NCBI GenBank assembly: GCA_964503885.1
Contig: CAZDCD010000014.1
Span: forward strand, 41,680 to 105,679
DNA from: CAZDCD01 sp964503885
GTDB lineage: Bacteria > Bacteroidota > Bacteroidia > Bacteroidales > UBA10428
Length of the DNA stretch: 64,000 nucleotides
Direction of reading: 5' to 3'
The notes beneath the pieces are model-generated. The model saw only the letters and a list, made by a program, of their open reading frames with translations, had not been told where the DNA came from and did no database searches. A program made the translations under genes and the position numbers. Of this stretch, positions 52,350 to 61,953 are shown piece by piece (position 1 is the stretch's first letter; the number at the start of each line of letters is the position of its first letter).

Positions 52350-53408
52350 ATGCATAAGTACGTTGCCAAAATGGCTAGTCAACTGTATTCTTCAGGTATT
52401 CAAAAGATTATACTTACCGTATTCGTGATCTTGGGTGTGTTTAAACCGTCCCTGGCCCAATCTTTTGAATGGCGTACAGGTTTTCACGGCTTTTTTGATA
52501 ACCGCGAATATTTTAATGAATTTTCGAATGATCAAACCATTTTCGGGTCAAGATTTTTCGCCGATGCCGGTTTTGCAGTGGATGACCGACAGCATTTTCG
52601 TGCCGGTTTCAGCTATACATATGAGTTTGGGAGCAAAGGAAACCTGATCGCACCTGATCTTACCCTCTACTATCACTATGTTGGGAATATTGATTATTAC
52701 CTTGGCGCGTTTCCCAGACATGGCGTCGTTGATCAGCCCTTGTTGCTGCTTACCGATACCCTCAATTATTTCCGGCCTAATGTGGAAGGCATATTCCTTG
52801 AATGGAAACGTCCGTTTATCTCGCACAATCTGTGGATTGACTGGATAGGACGACAGGCTGCAGGCAAAAGGGAAGTATTTGTAACCGGAGGCTCGGGACG
52901 GGTAAATGCAGGCCGTTTTTTTTATAAACACGATTTTAACTACACCCATTATGCATTACCAGCCGATGCTTCCCCCGAAGATCATATTCGCGATAATGGT
53001 GGATTTATTGGTATGCTGGGTGCTGATCTCTCAACGGGACTCATTCCCGATACGTTTTGTATTGCTACGGGAGTAGCTTTCTCATTCGACCGGCTGAGGA
53101 ATGTTTACGATACAAAAACTTCAACAGGTTGGTATTCCGAAGCCATAATCGGATACAGGGGACTGAGTGTTCATGGCACATTTTATAAAGGGGACGCTCA
53201 AATGCTGATCTACGGAGATCATCTTTTCTCCTCGGGTTCATATCAGCGGCTTGACTTAAGTTACCGGTTCAAGAGGCAAAAGCGAGTAAGCGGATATATT
53301 CGGTTTTCGGCTCATTTCATTCCCCATGATATTGAATATTCACAGAAACTGGTGGTATATGTCAGTCTGGAAGGTAGCAGGGAACTCAGAAACGGTGCCG
53401 AATATTAA
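52350..53408 (+). CDS. Probable outer-membrane beta-barrel protein, family not recognised
   Basis: A 352-residue exported protein; the signal lies at about residues 20-38 (IILTVFVILGVFKPSLAQ), and a later ATG (MASQLYSSG) would shorten the N-terminus. The mature part is made of alternating strands rich in aromatic residues: FEWRTGFHGFFDNREYF, SRFFADAGFAVDDRQHFRAGFSYTYEF, LTLYYHYVGNIDYYLGAFPR, YSEAIIGYRGLSVHGTFYKGD and SYRFKRQKRVSGYIRFSAHF. This is the look of a porin-like barrel that binds no clear domain. The 3' end overlaps the BamA/TamA-like gene by 4 bases in convergent orientation. Function unknown. Confidence 0.65.
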   Translation: MHKYVAKMASQLYSSGIQKIILTVFVILGVFKPSLAQSFEWRTGFHGFFDNREYFNEFSNDQTIFGSRFFADAGFAVDDRQHFRAGFSYTYEFGSKGNLIAPDLTLYYHYVGNIDYYLGAFPRHGVVDQPLLLLTDTLNYFRPNVEGIFLEWKRPFISHNLWIDWIGRQAAGKREVFVTGGSGRVNAGRFFYKHDFNYTHYALPADASPEDHIRDNGGFIGMLGADLSTGLIPDTFCIATGVAFSFDRLRNVYDTKTSTGWYSEAIIGYRGLSVHGTFYKGDAQMLIYGDHLFSSGSYQRLDLSYRFKRQKRVSGYIRFSAHFIPHDIEYSQKLVVYVSLEGSRELRNGAEY

Positions 53409-54829
53409 AAATGCTGGTCAAGATTGAGATACACTCCCCAGCCGTCGATTTCATTATGTGCAAGATCAACCCTGAGCATTTTATCATAATAGGTTACCAG
53501 GTCAATTCCTGCTCCAAAGGTATAGATAGCCTTATTCACCAGGTTATTGTTCAATAAAAGGTATTCGGTATATTGGTCCTGTACATACCCGGCATCAAAA
53601 AACAGGTTCATGTAAGCTGCAATGTGTATCTTATTGAACTGTTTAAACGGGATGAACTTCAAAGTGATAATTTTAGTCGGTAAAATCTCATATTTCAGGC
53701 TCGATTTGAACAGAAAAAAGTTCTGACCATCGATAACATAGTTTTCATAGCCCCTCAGGTAATCGTTGTAGCCGAGTGCCTCTGTGAGCACATAAGGCTG
53801 TTTTTCATGATTTCCTACCTGGGTTTTAACACTCAGGCTCGAATACAGGTGCCTATGCATCTCAAAGAACCGGTGATAACCCGTTTTTACCTCAAGCTTG
53901 TTAATGCTGTGGTTAAAAAGTCCATAATACGAGACCTGGAAAGTAAAGTAGCTGCCCTTCAGGGGATAAAACTTCAGGTCGCGGTGATCGTTTTCAAAAA
54001 TATACGACAATACCGAAAAATCTGTGTTTTTCCTTGACGAGCCGAGAAAATTATCATTGAGCGAGATTACAGTATCGGATACAACAAAATCAAAATAGCC
54101 AAGGATAAGTGTATGGAACGTATAGAACTTCTGCCTGTAATTGTACCTTAGAAAATAGCTGGATTTCCTGAATATCCTGTTATCAGATTTAAACTGCTGA
54201 ATTTCATTACCTTGTGTGATATAGTCGAGCCTGTTCTGATTTTCAAAGAATACTTCAATATCTAAGTAATGTTTTCTTGCTTTATCAAGATAGATATAGT
54301 CATAAGCGGCCGAAAGGAGGCTTGTAAACCCAATAATGCCCCTTAATGAAAATTTTTCCTGCCTTCCCCTGAAGTTGTAACGGGTTAATCCTAGACCATA
54401 ATACAACCTTCCGAAATCTTTGGAGCGCCACCAACTGTTGAAGTTCCTGTCGGCATGATTTATGTAGATCTCGGGCCATGTGTACCATCTCTCTTCCAGC
54501 TTAACAGTTACATCGATCAGGTTGCCCTCTACTTCAGAAGTATCAAAGTAAACATAATTGAACAATGAGGTTTTTAATAAATTTTCACGGCTGCTTTCAA
54601 AACGGTTGCTTAAATCCGCAGAGGAAAGGGTATCATTTTTTGAGAACGTTAGTTCACGCATGATGATTTTAGGTTTAGTAACCTTATTTCCTATCAGTTC
54701 AATGTGGCTTACCACGACAATTCCGGTTGCACCGACAGAATCGCCCGGGAGTGAAGAGATCTGCACGGCTCCGGCATGATGAAAAAGGATAATGCTCAAA
54801 CAGGCTATGATATGGATTGATTTAACCAT
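53405..54829 (-). CDS. Omp85/BamA-TamA-like outer-membrane protein with one POTRA domain
   Basis: A 474-residue protein with a signal (MVKSIHIIACLSIILFHHAGA). Residues about 38-112 form a POTRA-like domain: VVSHIELIGNKVTKPKIIMRELTFSKNDTLSSADL, then FESSRENLLKTSLFNYVYFDTSE and IDVTVKLEERW. The rest is a barrel of many aromatic strands, with FRGRQEKFSLRGIIGFTS, DLKFYPLKGSYFTFQVSYYG, GYNDYLRGYENYVIDGQNFFLFKSSLKYEI (RGYE-type motif for the conserved barrel loop) and FFDAGYV. It is much shorter than BamA and has one POTRA, so it is a TamA-like or transporter-type member. Substrate unknown. Confidence 0.8.
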   Translation of the reverse strand: MVKSIHIIACLSIILFHHAGAVQISSLPGDSVGATGIVVVSHIELIGNKVTKPKIIMRELTFSKNDTLSSADLSNRFESSRENLLKTSLFNYVYFDTSEVEGNLIDVTVKLEERWYTWPEIYINHADRNFNSWWRSKDFGRLYYGLGLTRYNFRGRQEKFSLRGIIGFTSLLSAAYDYIYLDKARKHYLDIEVFFENQNRLDYITQGNEIQQFKSDNRIFRKSSYFLRYNYRQKFYTFHTLILGYFDFVVSDTVISLNDNFLGSSRKNTDFSVLSYIFENDHRDLKFYPLKGSYFTFQVSYYGLFNHSINKLEVKTGYHRFFEMHRHLYSSLSVKTQVGNHEKQPYVLTEALGYNDYLRGYENYVIDGQNFFLFKSSLKYEILPTKIITLKFIPFKQFNKIHIAAYMNLFFDAGYVQDQYTEYLLLNNNLVNKAIYTFGAGIDLVTYYDKMLRVDLAHNEIDGWGVYLNLDQHF

Positions 54830-54929
54830 CTGTAATCTGCAGGGTTGAATACAGTCAACTTACAAGGTACTGATTTTTTCCCGGGGATTTTAACCACATA
54901 ACGATATGCCTGAAGAAAAAGTATTCCGG

Positions 54930-55952
54930 TCAGAAATTAAGATCGGTAAAGGCACGGCGCTTTTTCAAAAAATAGTTTACCAGGATGCTTCCCTTCAGGA
55001 TGTGGTTGACTGAATGTTTTTTTTCCATCTTATACAACTCTTTACGTTTCCTGAAGAGATGCGGAATTTCCCTGTAAAACGAGAAATGGGCTTTCAGCAC
55101 CGAAATAAAGAATCCAGTCCTGAAGGTTAGCAGGTATGCCAGAGCGGACATTCCATCCAGCAACATCCTTATTCCCAGAATATATACCAATCGTTTAGGA
55201 GGAAGGTTCTTAAACAACAGGTAGAGGTTGTTCCTGTAATTCAGGAAAATTTTTCTAGGCGTATTGTTGGGCAATGTGCCGCCCCCGACATGAAAAACCA
55301 CAGAACGGGGATTGCAAATTATTCTGTACCCCATTCGTTTCATCCGCCAGCATAGGTCGATTTCTTCCATATGGGCGAAAAAATCACCATCCATGCCACC
55401 CGCGGCACCATATGATGTTGCCCTCACCATCATGCAGGCACCTGACGCCCAAAAAATCTCAGACTGATTATCGTATTGTCCTTTATCTTCTTCAATGCTG
55501 TTTAATATTCTTCCCCTGCAAAACGGGTACCCGAATGTGTCGATGAAACCACCCGCTGCGCCGGCATATTCAAAATAGTTGTTATTATTATACGACCTGA
55601 TCTTCGGCATGCAGGCCCCGATTGAACCGTCACTTTCCATGGTATGAATGAGCGGCTGCAGCCATCCGTCGGTGACTTCTACATCTGAATTCAACAGAAT
55701 ATAATAATCGGCACTGATTAGTGAAAGCGCTTTTTTGTATCCCAATGCAAAACCCAGGTTCTTTTCAAAACATATGATCTTTACCTCCGGAAGATTTTTT
55801 TCCAGCCAGAGTACCGAGTGATCAGTCGATCCGTTGTCAACGACATAAACCTGTGATCCGTCATGGTCAGAAAACCGGATTACAGACGGAAGAAAACGTT
55901 CGAGATAGTTTTTACCGTTCCAGTTAAGAATAACTATGGCTGTTTTTTTCAT
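54930..55952 (-). CDS. Family 2 glycosyltransferase
   Basis: A 340-residue GT-A fold enzyme. It begins TAIVILNWNGKNYLERFLPSVIRF (4-27), has the nucleotide-binding VYVVDNGSTDHS, LLNSDVEVTDGWL as the metal-binding Asp region, and YFEYAGAAGGFIDTFGYPFCRGRI with GACMMVRATSYGAAGGMDGDFFAHMEEIDLCWRMKRMGYRI, the acceptor-side blocks of the rhamnosyl/N-acetylglucosaminyl-type subfamily. The C-terminal part carries a basic amphipathic region (about 255-335) that may bind the membrane. The start overlaps the end of the lauroyl-type acyltransferase gene by 29 bases, so the two are cotranslated and likely act in lipid or glycan surface assembly. Confidence 0.92.
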   Translation of the reverse strand: MKKTAIVILNWNGKNYLERFLPSVIRFSDHDGSQVYVVDNGSTDHSVLWLEKNLPEVKIICFEKNLGFALGYKKALSLISADYYILLNSDVEVTDGWLQPLIHTMESDGSIGACMPKIRSYNNNNYFEYAGAAGGFIDTFGYPFCRGRILNSIEEDKGQYDNQSEIFWASGACMMVRATSYGAAGGMDGDFFAHMEEIDLCWRMKRMGYRIICNPRSVVFHVGGGTLPNNTPRKIFLNYRNNLYLLFKNLPPKRLVYILGIRMLLDGMSALAYLLTFRTGFFISVLKAHFSFYREIPHLFRKRKELYKMEKKHSVNHILKGSILVNYFLKKRRAFTDLNF

Positions 55953-56850
55953 TCCTTGATTTTGTTCTTTTTTCGATATCTGCCCGTTTATGCTTCCACC
56001 TTTTGTGCGACCATAGCCAGTAGGCAGGTTCCTTTCTGATTATACGTTCCAGTATTCGTGTATGCGCCTCTGTTATTTCATTTTCTGCTGTTTCCCGTGG
56101 ATTTTCACTGATCAGTTCAAAGAAAATTTCGTAATATCCTCTCTGCACCTTCTGTATATCCATAAAGACAACCGAATGATCCAGTTTTTTGGCGATAATC
56201 TCGCTACCCTGCAATACAGGGGTTTCCTGATTGAGAAAGGTAGTCCAGTAACGAATGCTGCTCCACACGGGACGCTGGTCAGCAAGGAATAACGAAATAA
56301 TGGATATATTCTTGCGGCTATAAGCGATCATTTCTTTCACCGACGTTTTCATCGGAATCATCACCACACCGAACTTTCTGCGGATGTGAATCAATAATTC
56401 ATTAAAATAGCTGTTTCTCAGAGGATGGTAGATGGCCAGCACCGGCTGCCTTACATAGAGTGGCATGCTGTTGTACCATTCCCAGTTGCCGTAGTGCCCG
56501 CAAACCATGAGAATACTTTTGTTCCTGTTCAATATAGGCTGGATTACTTCAAGATTTTTAAACCGGTATCTTTTGCTGATCTCTTCCGCCGATATATTGA
56601 TGCTATAAATGCTTTCGATAAAACTGTCGCACAAATGATGATAAAACTTTTTGGCAATAGCATGAATCTCCCGGTCGCTTTTCTCCGGGAATGCGTTTTT
56701 CAGATTGGTAAATACCACTCTTCTCCGGTATCTTACCAGGTAATAAATAATAAAGTAGAAGAAGTCAGATATCAGGTATAAAATCCGTAAGGGAAGGAGG
56801 GTGATCAACCAGACGGGAATATTGCAGATATGAAAAAGGATCGGATTCAT
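55924..56850 (-). CDS. LpxL/HtrB-family lipid acyltransferase
   Basis: A 308-residue member of the lauroyl/myristoyl acyltransferase group. After a hydrophobic N-terminal segment (about 13-40) it has VFTNLKNAFPEKSDREI (49-65), the catalytic block VCGHYGNWEW in which His and Glu form the HxxxxE dyad, PVLAIYHPLRNSYFNELL and LFLADQRPVWS. Such enzymes add the secondary acyl chain to lipid A or similar lipids at the inner membrane. Downstream and overlapping is a family 2 glycosyltransferase gene. Upstream by 37 bases is the inositol-phosphatase-like gene. Confidence 0.9.
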   Translation of the reverse strand: MNPILFHICNIPVWLITLLPLRILYLISDFFYFIIYYLVRYRRRVVFTNLKNAFPEKSDREIHAIAKKFYHHLCDSFIESIYSINISAEEISKRYRFKNLEVIQPILNRNKSILMVCGHYGNWEWYNSMPLYVRQPVLAIYHPLRNSYFNELLIHIRRKFGVVMIPMKTSVKEMIAYSRKNISIISLFLADQRPVWSSIRYWTTFLNQETPVLQGSEIIAKKLDHSVVFMDIQKVQRGYYEIFFELISENPRETAENEITEAHTRILERIIRKEPAYWLWSHKRWKHKRADIEKRTKSRNEKNSHSYS

Positions 56851-56887
56851 TAAACGTTAAGAATTACGATTGCAAGATAAATGTTTT

Positions 56888-57682
56888 TTATGGTTTCATA
56901 AAATCACCCACCTTAGCCCGGAACTCTTCAAATGAATTTTTATTTGCTGAAACAATCTCTCTTCCAAATAGGTAATCGGCAGTTCCTTTAAAATCAGCGT
57001 TTTTGCCACCGGCCTGTTGAACAATAAAAGCTCCGGCCGCCACATCCCATGGATTCAGATTATATTCATAAAAACCGTCATACCGGCCGCATGCAACATA
57101 AGCCAGGTCAGTGGCCGCCGATCCCAGCCTTCGTACACCGTGCGTATTGGTAAAGAAAAATGCAAGAGAATCCATAAAGGATTTCATACGGTCGAAATTA
57201 CTATAAGGAAATCCCGTGGCAATGAGGCAGTTATTTAAACCGGCCGTTTTTGAGACTTCAATTTTTCTTCCGTTAAGAAAGGCATCGCTGCCTTTCCATG
57301 CGTAAAAACATTCATCAAGAAATAGTTCATAAACCACCCCTGCCACAACGTTGTTATCCTCCATCAAGGCGATACTAACGGCAACGGGGGGGGAACCGTG
57401 GATAAAATTGGTGGTTCCGTCAAGAGGATCGATCACCCAGTTATACCGATCGCCTTTTTTATTGCTTGTGCCTTCCTCGGCAATAAATCCTGATGTTGGT
57501 AATATTTTTCCCAGTTCCTGAACGATAAATTGCTCTGAGGCTTTATCAACCTTAGTCACAAAGTTATGTTTGCCTTTGGACTTAATCTCATCGATTTTTA
57601 TTTTCCCCCTTTCACTGCGAATATATTTTCCGGCTTTTTGTGCGATTTCTATTGTTTGCTTACAGATCTCCTGGTAGTTCAT
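56888..57682 (-). CDS. Inositol monophosphatase family protein
   Basis: A 264-residue metal-dependent phosphatase. All the family's metal-site motifs are visible: GFIAEEGTSN (about 62-71), WVIDPLDGTTNFIHGSPPVAVSI (about 80-102) and NPWDVAAGAFIVQQAGG (about 209-225). The substrate could be inositol phosphate, a nucleotide such as PAP, or a sugar phosphate; sequence alone does not decide. Bacteroidota make inositol lipids in some groups, so a lipid role is possible but inferred. It precedes the LpxL-type acyltransferase gene by 37 bases and follows ppk1 by 129. Confidence 0.9.
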   Translation of the reverse strand: MNYQEICKQTIEIAQKAGKYIRSERGKIKIDEIKSKGKHNFVTKVDKASEQFIVQELGKILPTSGFIAEEGTSNKKGDRYNWVIDPLDGTTNFIHGSPPVAVSIALMEDNNVVAGVVYELFLDECFYAWKGSDAFLNGRKIEVSKTAGLNNCLIATGFPYSNFDRMKSFMDSLAFFFTNTHGVRRLGSAATDLAYVACGRYDGFYEYNLNPWDVAAGAFIVQQAGGKNADFKGTADYLFGREIVSANKNSFEEFRAKVGDFMKP

Positions 57683-57811
57683 TTTTAACTTTGCATTTTA
57701 TTAATTAATAAATAACACAGAAAAGGTAATGTTGCAATATTGCAATTCAGGGTTGTATGGCTTCCGGTTTACCTTCCTGCAAAGTCTTCAGACAATAATG
57801 CATGCTGATGT

Positions 57812-59872
57812 TTACGATTTCAGCTTGTCCATATAATATTTATACAGTTCGAGCTGTGAACGTATTTTTTCTTCGGAATGGTTTCCTACATATGGGTTAT
57901 CCTGGTTTACGTTGATGATCCTGGCTTTTGTATTGTCTATAAGCTGTATGTCGATCATATCGCGAATTTCATGTTGAATATCCTTGTCGTAAATAGGACA
58001 GGTGATTTCGATCCGCCGGTCGAGGTTTCTCGTCATCCAGTCGGCAGAAGAAATAAAATACAGCTCTGTTCCTCCGTTGCAAAAGATAATAATGCGTGAA
58101 TGCTCGAGGTACTTATCCACGATGCTTATGGCCTGTATGTTTTGGCTCAGTCCCGGTACTCCGGGGATCAGCGAACATATGCCCCTGATAATGAGGTTTA
58201 TTTTAACTCCGGCGTTGTTCGCCTGGTACAATTTGTAGATGATCTCTTTGTCAACCAGGTTATTGATCTTCAGGATAATATAAGCTTCCTTTCCGGCTTT
58301 GGCATTTTTGATCTCATTCTCAATAAGCCTGTACATTTTTTTCCGGGTATGGTTGGGTGAGGGTATCAGGTGACGGTATGAAAAGTTTTTATATGTATTT
58401 TCGAAAAAATCGAATACTTTTTTAACTTCTTTTGACATGCCTTTATGCGCTGTAAACAAAAAAAGATCGGAATAAACCATAGCATTCCCTTCGTGAAAAT
58501 TGCCTGTTCCCACACAACTGTAATATACTGTATTCTTACCTTCTTTTCTTGATATACTGAGGAGTTTGGCATGCACTTTTAATCCGGAAATACCAAAATA
58601 TACTTTGGCTCCCACTTCTTCAAGCTTTTTAGACCAGTAAATATTGGTTTCTTCATCAAAACGGGCCTGTAATTCTATGATCACATTCACTGTTTTACCG
58701 TTGCGGGCGGCATTTATCAGGGCATTTACCACTTTTGAATTTCGGGCTACCCGGTATATTGTCAGGGAAATCTCGGTGACATTGGGATCGATAGCTGCCT
58801 CCTGGAGCAGTGAAATAAAAATGTTAAAGTCATGGTACGGAACATGCAGAAGAAAATCCTTCCTGGCCATAGCATCCAAAATACTCTTATGGTATTTGAT
58901 CAGCGGGTGACCCAACGGTACATCCTTTTTATATACAAGGTCCTGTCCGTTCACATTGGGAAACAGCATAAAGTCTTTGAAATTGTGGTACCGTCCTCCC
59001 GGAATCATATTATTGTCTTCATCGAGTCTGAGCTTGCTGATTATATAATCGAGAAGGTCTTTGGCGATGGAATTGTCGAATACAAACCGCACCGGCTGAC
59101 CGGTTTTCCTGCCGCTCACCCCTTTTGCCATTAGCTCCAGAAAGCTTTTTGACAGGTCGTTGTCCATATCCAGCTCGGCATCGCGGGTGAGTTTGATTAT
59201 CCAGGATTCATATGTATCAAAATTAAAGATAGCGAAAACATCCTCGAGTGAATAGCGGATCACATCTTCGAGCAGGCTGATAAATTTACGTTCATGATCT
59301 GATGGAAGTTCGATAAACCGAGGCAGGTGGTCGGTAGGAACCTCGATCAGCGCATATTCCGAATTCTCAGGTTCACCGCTTTTTGTCAGTTTGGCTGCAA
59401 GGTAAATGCTTTTATCTTTAAGGTAAGGAAACCTCTCAACATTATGAAGCATGATGGTGGAGATCACCGGGAAAACATTTTCTTTGAAGTATTTTTTCAC
59501 AAAGATCGACTGTTCCAGGTTCAGCTCCAGCTCATTGATGATGAAGATATTGTGCTTTTCTAATTCCCCTACTATCTGGTGAAATGTATATTCGAATTTA
59601 TTCTGGAGGTTGATGACCTTTTTTTGAATATTGTTCATTATTTTCTTGGGCTTTTCACCCTCAACCCTTTTCGAACCTACCTGAACATCGATCATTCGCT
59701 TGATAGTGGCAACACGCACCTTGAAAAATTCATCGAGGTTATTGGAAAAAATCCCTAAGAACCTGATCCGCTCTATGAGCGGCACCTCAGGGTCCTGAGC
59801 TTCCTGTAATACACGGTCATTGAATGACAACCAGCTAAGCTCGCGGTTAATGATTTTTTCTTTTTTTGCCAT
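57812..59872 (-). CDS. ppk1: Polyphosphate kinase 1
   Basis: PPK1 makes and uses inorganic polyphosphate reversibly with ATP. The 686-residue protein is typical: the N-terminal domain starts INRELSWLSFNDRVLQEAQD (about 7-26) and RIRFLGIFSNNLDEFFKVRVATIKR, the catalytic His is in GLKVHAKLL (around 430) and a second conserved His in LEHSRIIIFCNGGTELYFISSADWMTRNLDRRIE (around 590). ELQARFDEETNI is another signature. It follows sixA by 35 bases and phoH by further, so all three phosphorus-linked genes share a direction. No exopolyphosphatase gene is next to it. Confidence 0.97.
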   Translation of the reverse strand: MAKKEKIINRELSWLSFNDRVLQEAQDPEVPLIERIRFLGIFSNNLDEFFKVRVATIKRMIDVQVGSKRVEGEKPKKIMNNIQKKVINLQNKFEYTFHQIVGELEKHNIFIINELELNLEQSIFVKKYFKENVFPVISTIMLHNVERFPYLKDKSIYLAAKLTKSGEPENSEYALIEVPTDHLPRFIELPSDHERKFISLLEDVIRYSLEDVFAIFNFDTYESWIIKLTRDAELDMDNDLSKSFLELMAKGVSGRKTGQPVRFVFDNSIAKDLLDYIISKLRLDEDNNMIPGGRYHNFKDFMLFPNVNGQDLVYKKDVPLGHPLIKYHKSILDAMARKDFLLHVPYHDFNIFISLLQEAAIDPNVTEISLTIYRVARNSKVVNALINAARNGKTVNVIIELQARFDEETNIYWSKKLEEVGAKVYFGISGLKVHAKLLSISRKEGKNTVYYSCVGTGNFHEGNAMVYSDLFLFTAHKGMSKEVKKVFDFFENTYKNFSYRHLIPSPNHTRKKMYRLIENEIKNAKAGKEAYIILKINNLVDKEIIYKLYQANNAGVKINLIIRGICSLIPGVPGLSQNIQAISIVDKYLEHSRIIIFCNGGTELYFISSADWMTRNLDRRIEITCPIYDKDIQHEIRDMIDIQLIDNTKARIINVNQDNPYVGNHSEEKIRSQLELYKYYMDKLKS

Positions 59873-59907
59873 ATAAAGTAAAACTACTGAAAATCAGGTT
59901 GAACAGG

Positions 59908-60426
59908 CTATAACGATTCAACCTGCAGGTCTTTTTTTGGAAAATCGATAATTAATGATGCCACATTATCTTTGCTTATAGTCGTCCACTGGTCAGCATT
60001 AAAGGCAATACTTACTACTCCTGAAGAGGGAATCTCAAGAATGTTGTCACCCGCGAACATATTAGCAAAATTGGTAAAATCGGGATTATGACCGAAGATC
60101 ATCAGAGAATGGATGGCATTATCGGTTTTCTTAATCAGGTCGAGAATAGCTGATGAATCTGATCCGTATAGTGTGGAATCTACCGTTAGTTTGCTGAAGG
60201 GCAGTTCTATGACTTTGGCAAAAATAATGGCGGTATGTAAGGCTCTGTTGGCCGGACTTGAAATGATGAATTCAGGAAGTGAATTCCTGATCTTCATTCT
60301 TCTTGCCATTTCGTAAGAGTTTTTTATGCCTTTCAGTTTGAGGGGTCTGTCGCTATCGGTAATATTTTCGTAATCCCAGCTTGATTTTGCATGCCTGACA
60401 ATGTGAAGCGTTTTTTTTCTTTTCAT
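59908..60426 (-). CDS. SixA-type phosphohistidine phosphatase family protein
   Basis: A 172-residue histidine phosphatase superfamily member. ATG 60426 is chosen because MKRKKTLHIVRHAKSSW carries the catalytic RHxK motif directly; the frame extends 9 codons upstream. Other parts fit SixA: SDRPLKLKGIKNSYEMARRM, ISSPANRALHTAIIFAKV and SLMIFGHNPDFTNFANMF with the second catalytic His. SixA dephosphorylates His residues of phosphotransfer proteins in E. coli; here the substrate is unknown. It lies between phoH and ppk1 with gaps of 39 and 35 bases and is likely cotranscribed. Confidence 0.9.
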   Translation of the reverse strand: MKRKKTLHIVRHAKSSWDYENITDSDRPLKLKGIKNSYEMARRMKIRNSLPEFIISSPANRALHTAIIFAKVIELPFSKLTVDSTLYGSDSSAILDLIKKTDNAIHSLMIFGHNPDFTNFANMFAGDNILEIPSSGVVSIAFNADQWTTISKDNVASLIIDFPKKDLQVESL

Positions 60427-60465
60427 TGTAAACGTACAGTCTTTTTTATGCAAAATAAAGAAAAA

Positions 60466-61794
60466 TTAGAGAAGATTGCTAGCAAGTTCGGCTAAATAAC
60501 TTCGTTCACCCTTAACGAGATTCACATGTGCAAACAATTTCTGGCCTTTCATCTTATCGGTAAGATAACTTAATCCGTTTGATTTGTCATCGAGGTAAGG
60601 CGAATCGATCTGTTCAATATCACCCGTAAACACCATTTTGGTACCCTCGCCGGCACGGGTGATGATGGTTTTTATTTCGTGTGGTGTAAGATTCTGTGCT
60701 TCATCCACGATAAAGTATATCCTTGACAGGCTTCGGCCCCTGATATAAGCCAGCGGGGTTATAATTAGCTTTTCGTTTTTCAGGAGCTCATCGATCTTCT
60801 GGTATTCCTTACTGGTTTGCTGGAACTTGTTTTTGATGACATCGAGGTTGTCAAAGAGGGGTTGCATATACGGACCGATTTTCTCTTTCACATCACCCGG
60901 CAGGAATCCGAGATCGCGGTTAGCAAGAGGAACTATAGGCCTTGCCAGGAAGATCTGTACATAGTCCTGACGCTGATGCAATGCGGCTGCAAGGGCTAGC
61001 AATGTCTTACCCGTACCGGCTTTTCCGGTCAGTGTAGCCAGTTGCACCTCGTTTCTCATTAATGCATCGAGTGCAAACGTCTGCTCCGCATTTCTGGGTT
61101 CTATACCATAGGTTTTCTGTTTCAGCACACGGTTAAACGCCTCATTTGTGCTGTCATAATGGACGAGAGCGCTCGAAGAATTGCCTTTGAGTATAAAATA
61201 CTGGTTGGGCACCGGAGTGATCTTTAGTTTGAAGTCGGCGAAAGGAATGCCTTCTGACTGCTCATAGAGCTTATTGACAAGGGGGTCGTCAATTCCGTCA
61301 ATGGTGGTGATGTTCTTATACAGCTCGGCAATATTGGCCACTTTGTCGCTTTCGTAATCCTGGGCCATGATCCCGATAGATTTGGCTTTCATCCGCAGGT
61401 TAATATCCTTGGAGATAAAGATTACCGATCTGTCTGTTCTCGATTGATATACAAACTCTGCAATGGCGAGGATCCTGTGGTCTGGTGTGTTTTCAGGGAA
61501 TGAATCAAACATCTTTTTCGAAAAAGATTTGCCGGTCTCTATCGTCAGTTTACCCTTATTTTTACCCAGGGATACTCCGCCGTTAAACAGCTTATCGCCC
61601 GACAGCCTGTCGAGCTCGCGTGTAAATTCCCGTGCATGAAAATTAATGATATCGTTTCCCCGCTTAAACTTGTCGAGTTCTTCGAGCACTGGAATGGGAA
61701 TGATAATGTCGTTTTCCTGAAAATTGTATATACACATATAGTCGTGCAGCAAAACATTGGTATCCAGAACGTAGATCTTCTTTTTACTAGCCAT
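60466..61794 (-). CDS. PIN-PhoH ATPase (PhoH2-like)
   Basis: A 442-residue protein joining an N-terminal PIN-type RNase domain (KKIYVLDTNVLLHD, 4-17; later D residues in FISKDINLRMKAKSIG) to a PhoH helicase/ATPase domain. The second half has Walker A TLTGKAGTGKTLLALAAAL (about 254-272), ARPIVPLANRDLGFLPGDVKEK, and Walker B IYFIVDEAQNLTPHEIKTIITR, TKMVFTGDIEQIDSPYLD. PhoH2-type proteins unwind and cut RNA; the name came from phosphate starvation in E. coli. It is the first gene of the minus-strand phoH-sixA-ppk1 run and diverges from the nitroreductase gene. Confidence 0.94.
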   Translation of the reverse strand: MASKKKIYVLDTNVLLHDYMCIYNFQENDIIIPIPVLEELDKFKRGNDIINFHAREFTRELDRLSGDKLFNGGVSLGKNKGKLTIETGKSFSKKMFDSFPENTPDHRILAIAEFVYQSRTDRSVIFISKDINLRMKAKSIGIMAQDYESDKVANIAELYKNITTIDGIDDPLVNKLYEQSEGIPFADFKLKITPVPNQYFILKGNSSSALVHYDSTNEAFNRVLKQKTYGIEPRNAEQTFALDALMRNEVQLATLTGKAGTGKTLLALAAALHQRQDYVQIFLARPIVPLANRDLGFLPGDVKEKIGPYMQPLFDNLDVIKNKFQQTSKEYQKIDELLKNEKLIITPLAYIRGRSLSRIYFIVDEAQNLTPHEIKTIITRAGEGTKMVFTGDIEQIDSPYLDDKSNGLSYLTDKMKGQKLFAHVNLVKGERSYLAELASNLL

Positions 61795-61851
61795 ACCCTC
61801 ACATTTTTTTGTGAAACCTTAACCGGTCTAAAAATACTAACTTTTATGTCT

Positions 61852-61859
61852 TATTTTTG
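61852..61859 (+). promoter_or_regulatory. -7 promoter box ahead of the nitroreductase gene
   Basis: TATTTTTG matches TAnnTTTG in the 159-base divergent gap. No exact -33 TTTG lies at the usual distance. The leader would be about 88 bases. Confidence 0.35.
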
Positions 61860-61953
61860 TTGCGACACTTCTATAGGAAATGAGGTTATGAACATATAGG
61901 CATTAGTTTTTAACCATTCAAACGATCAATGATGTTTAAAAAAACCTGAATGT

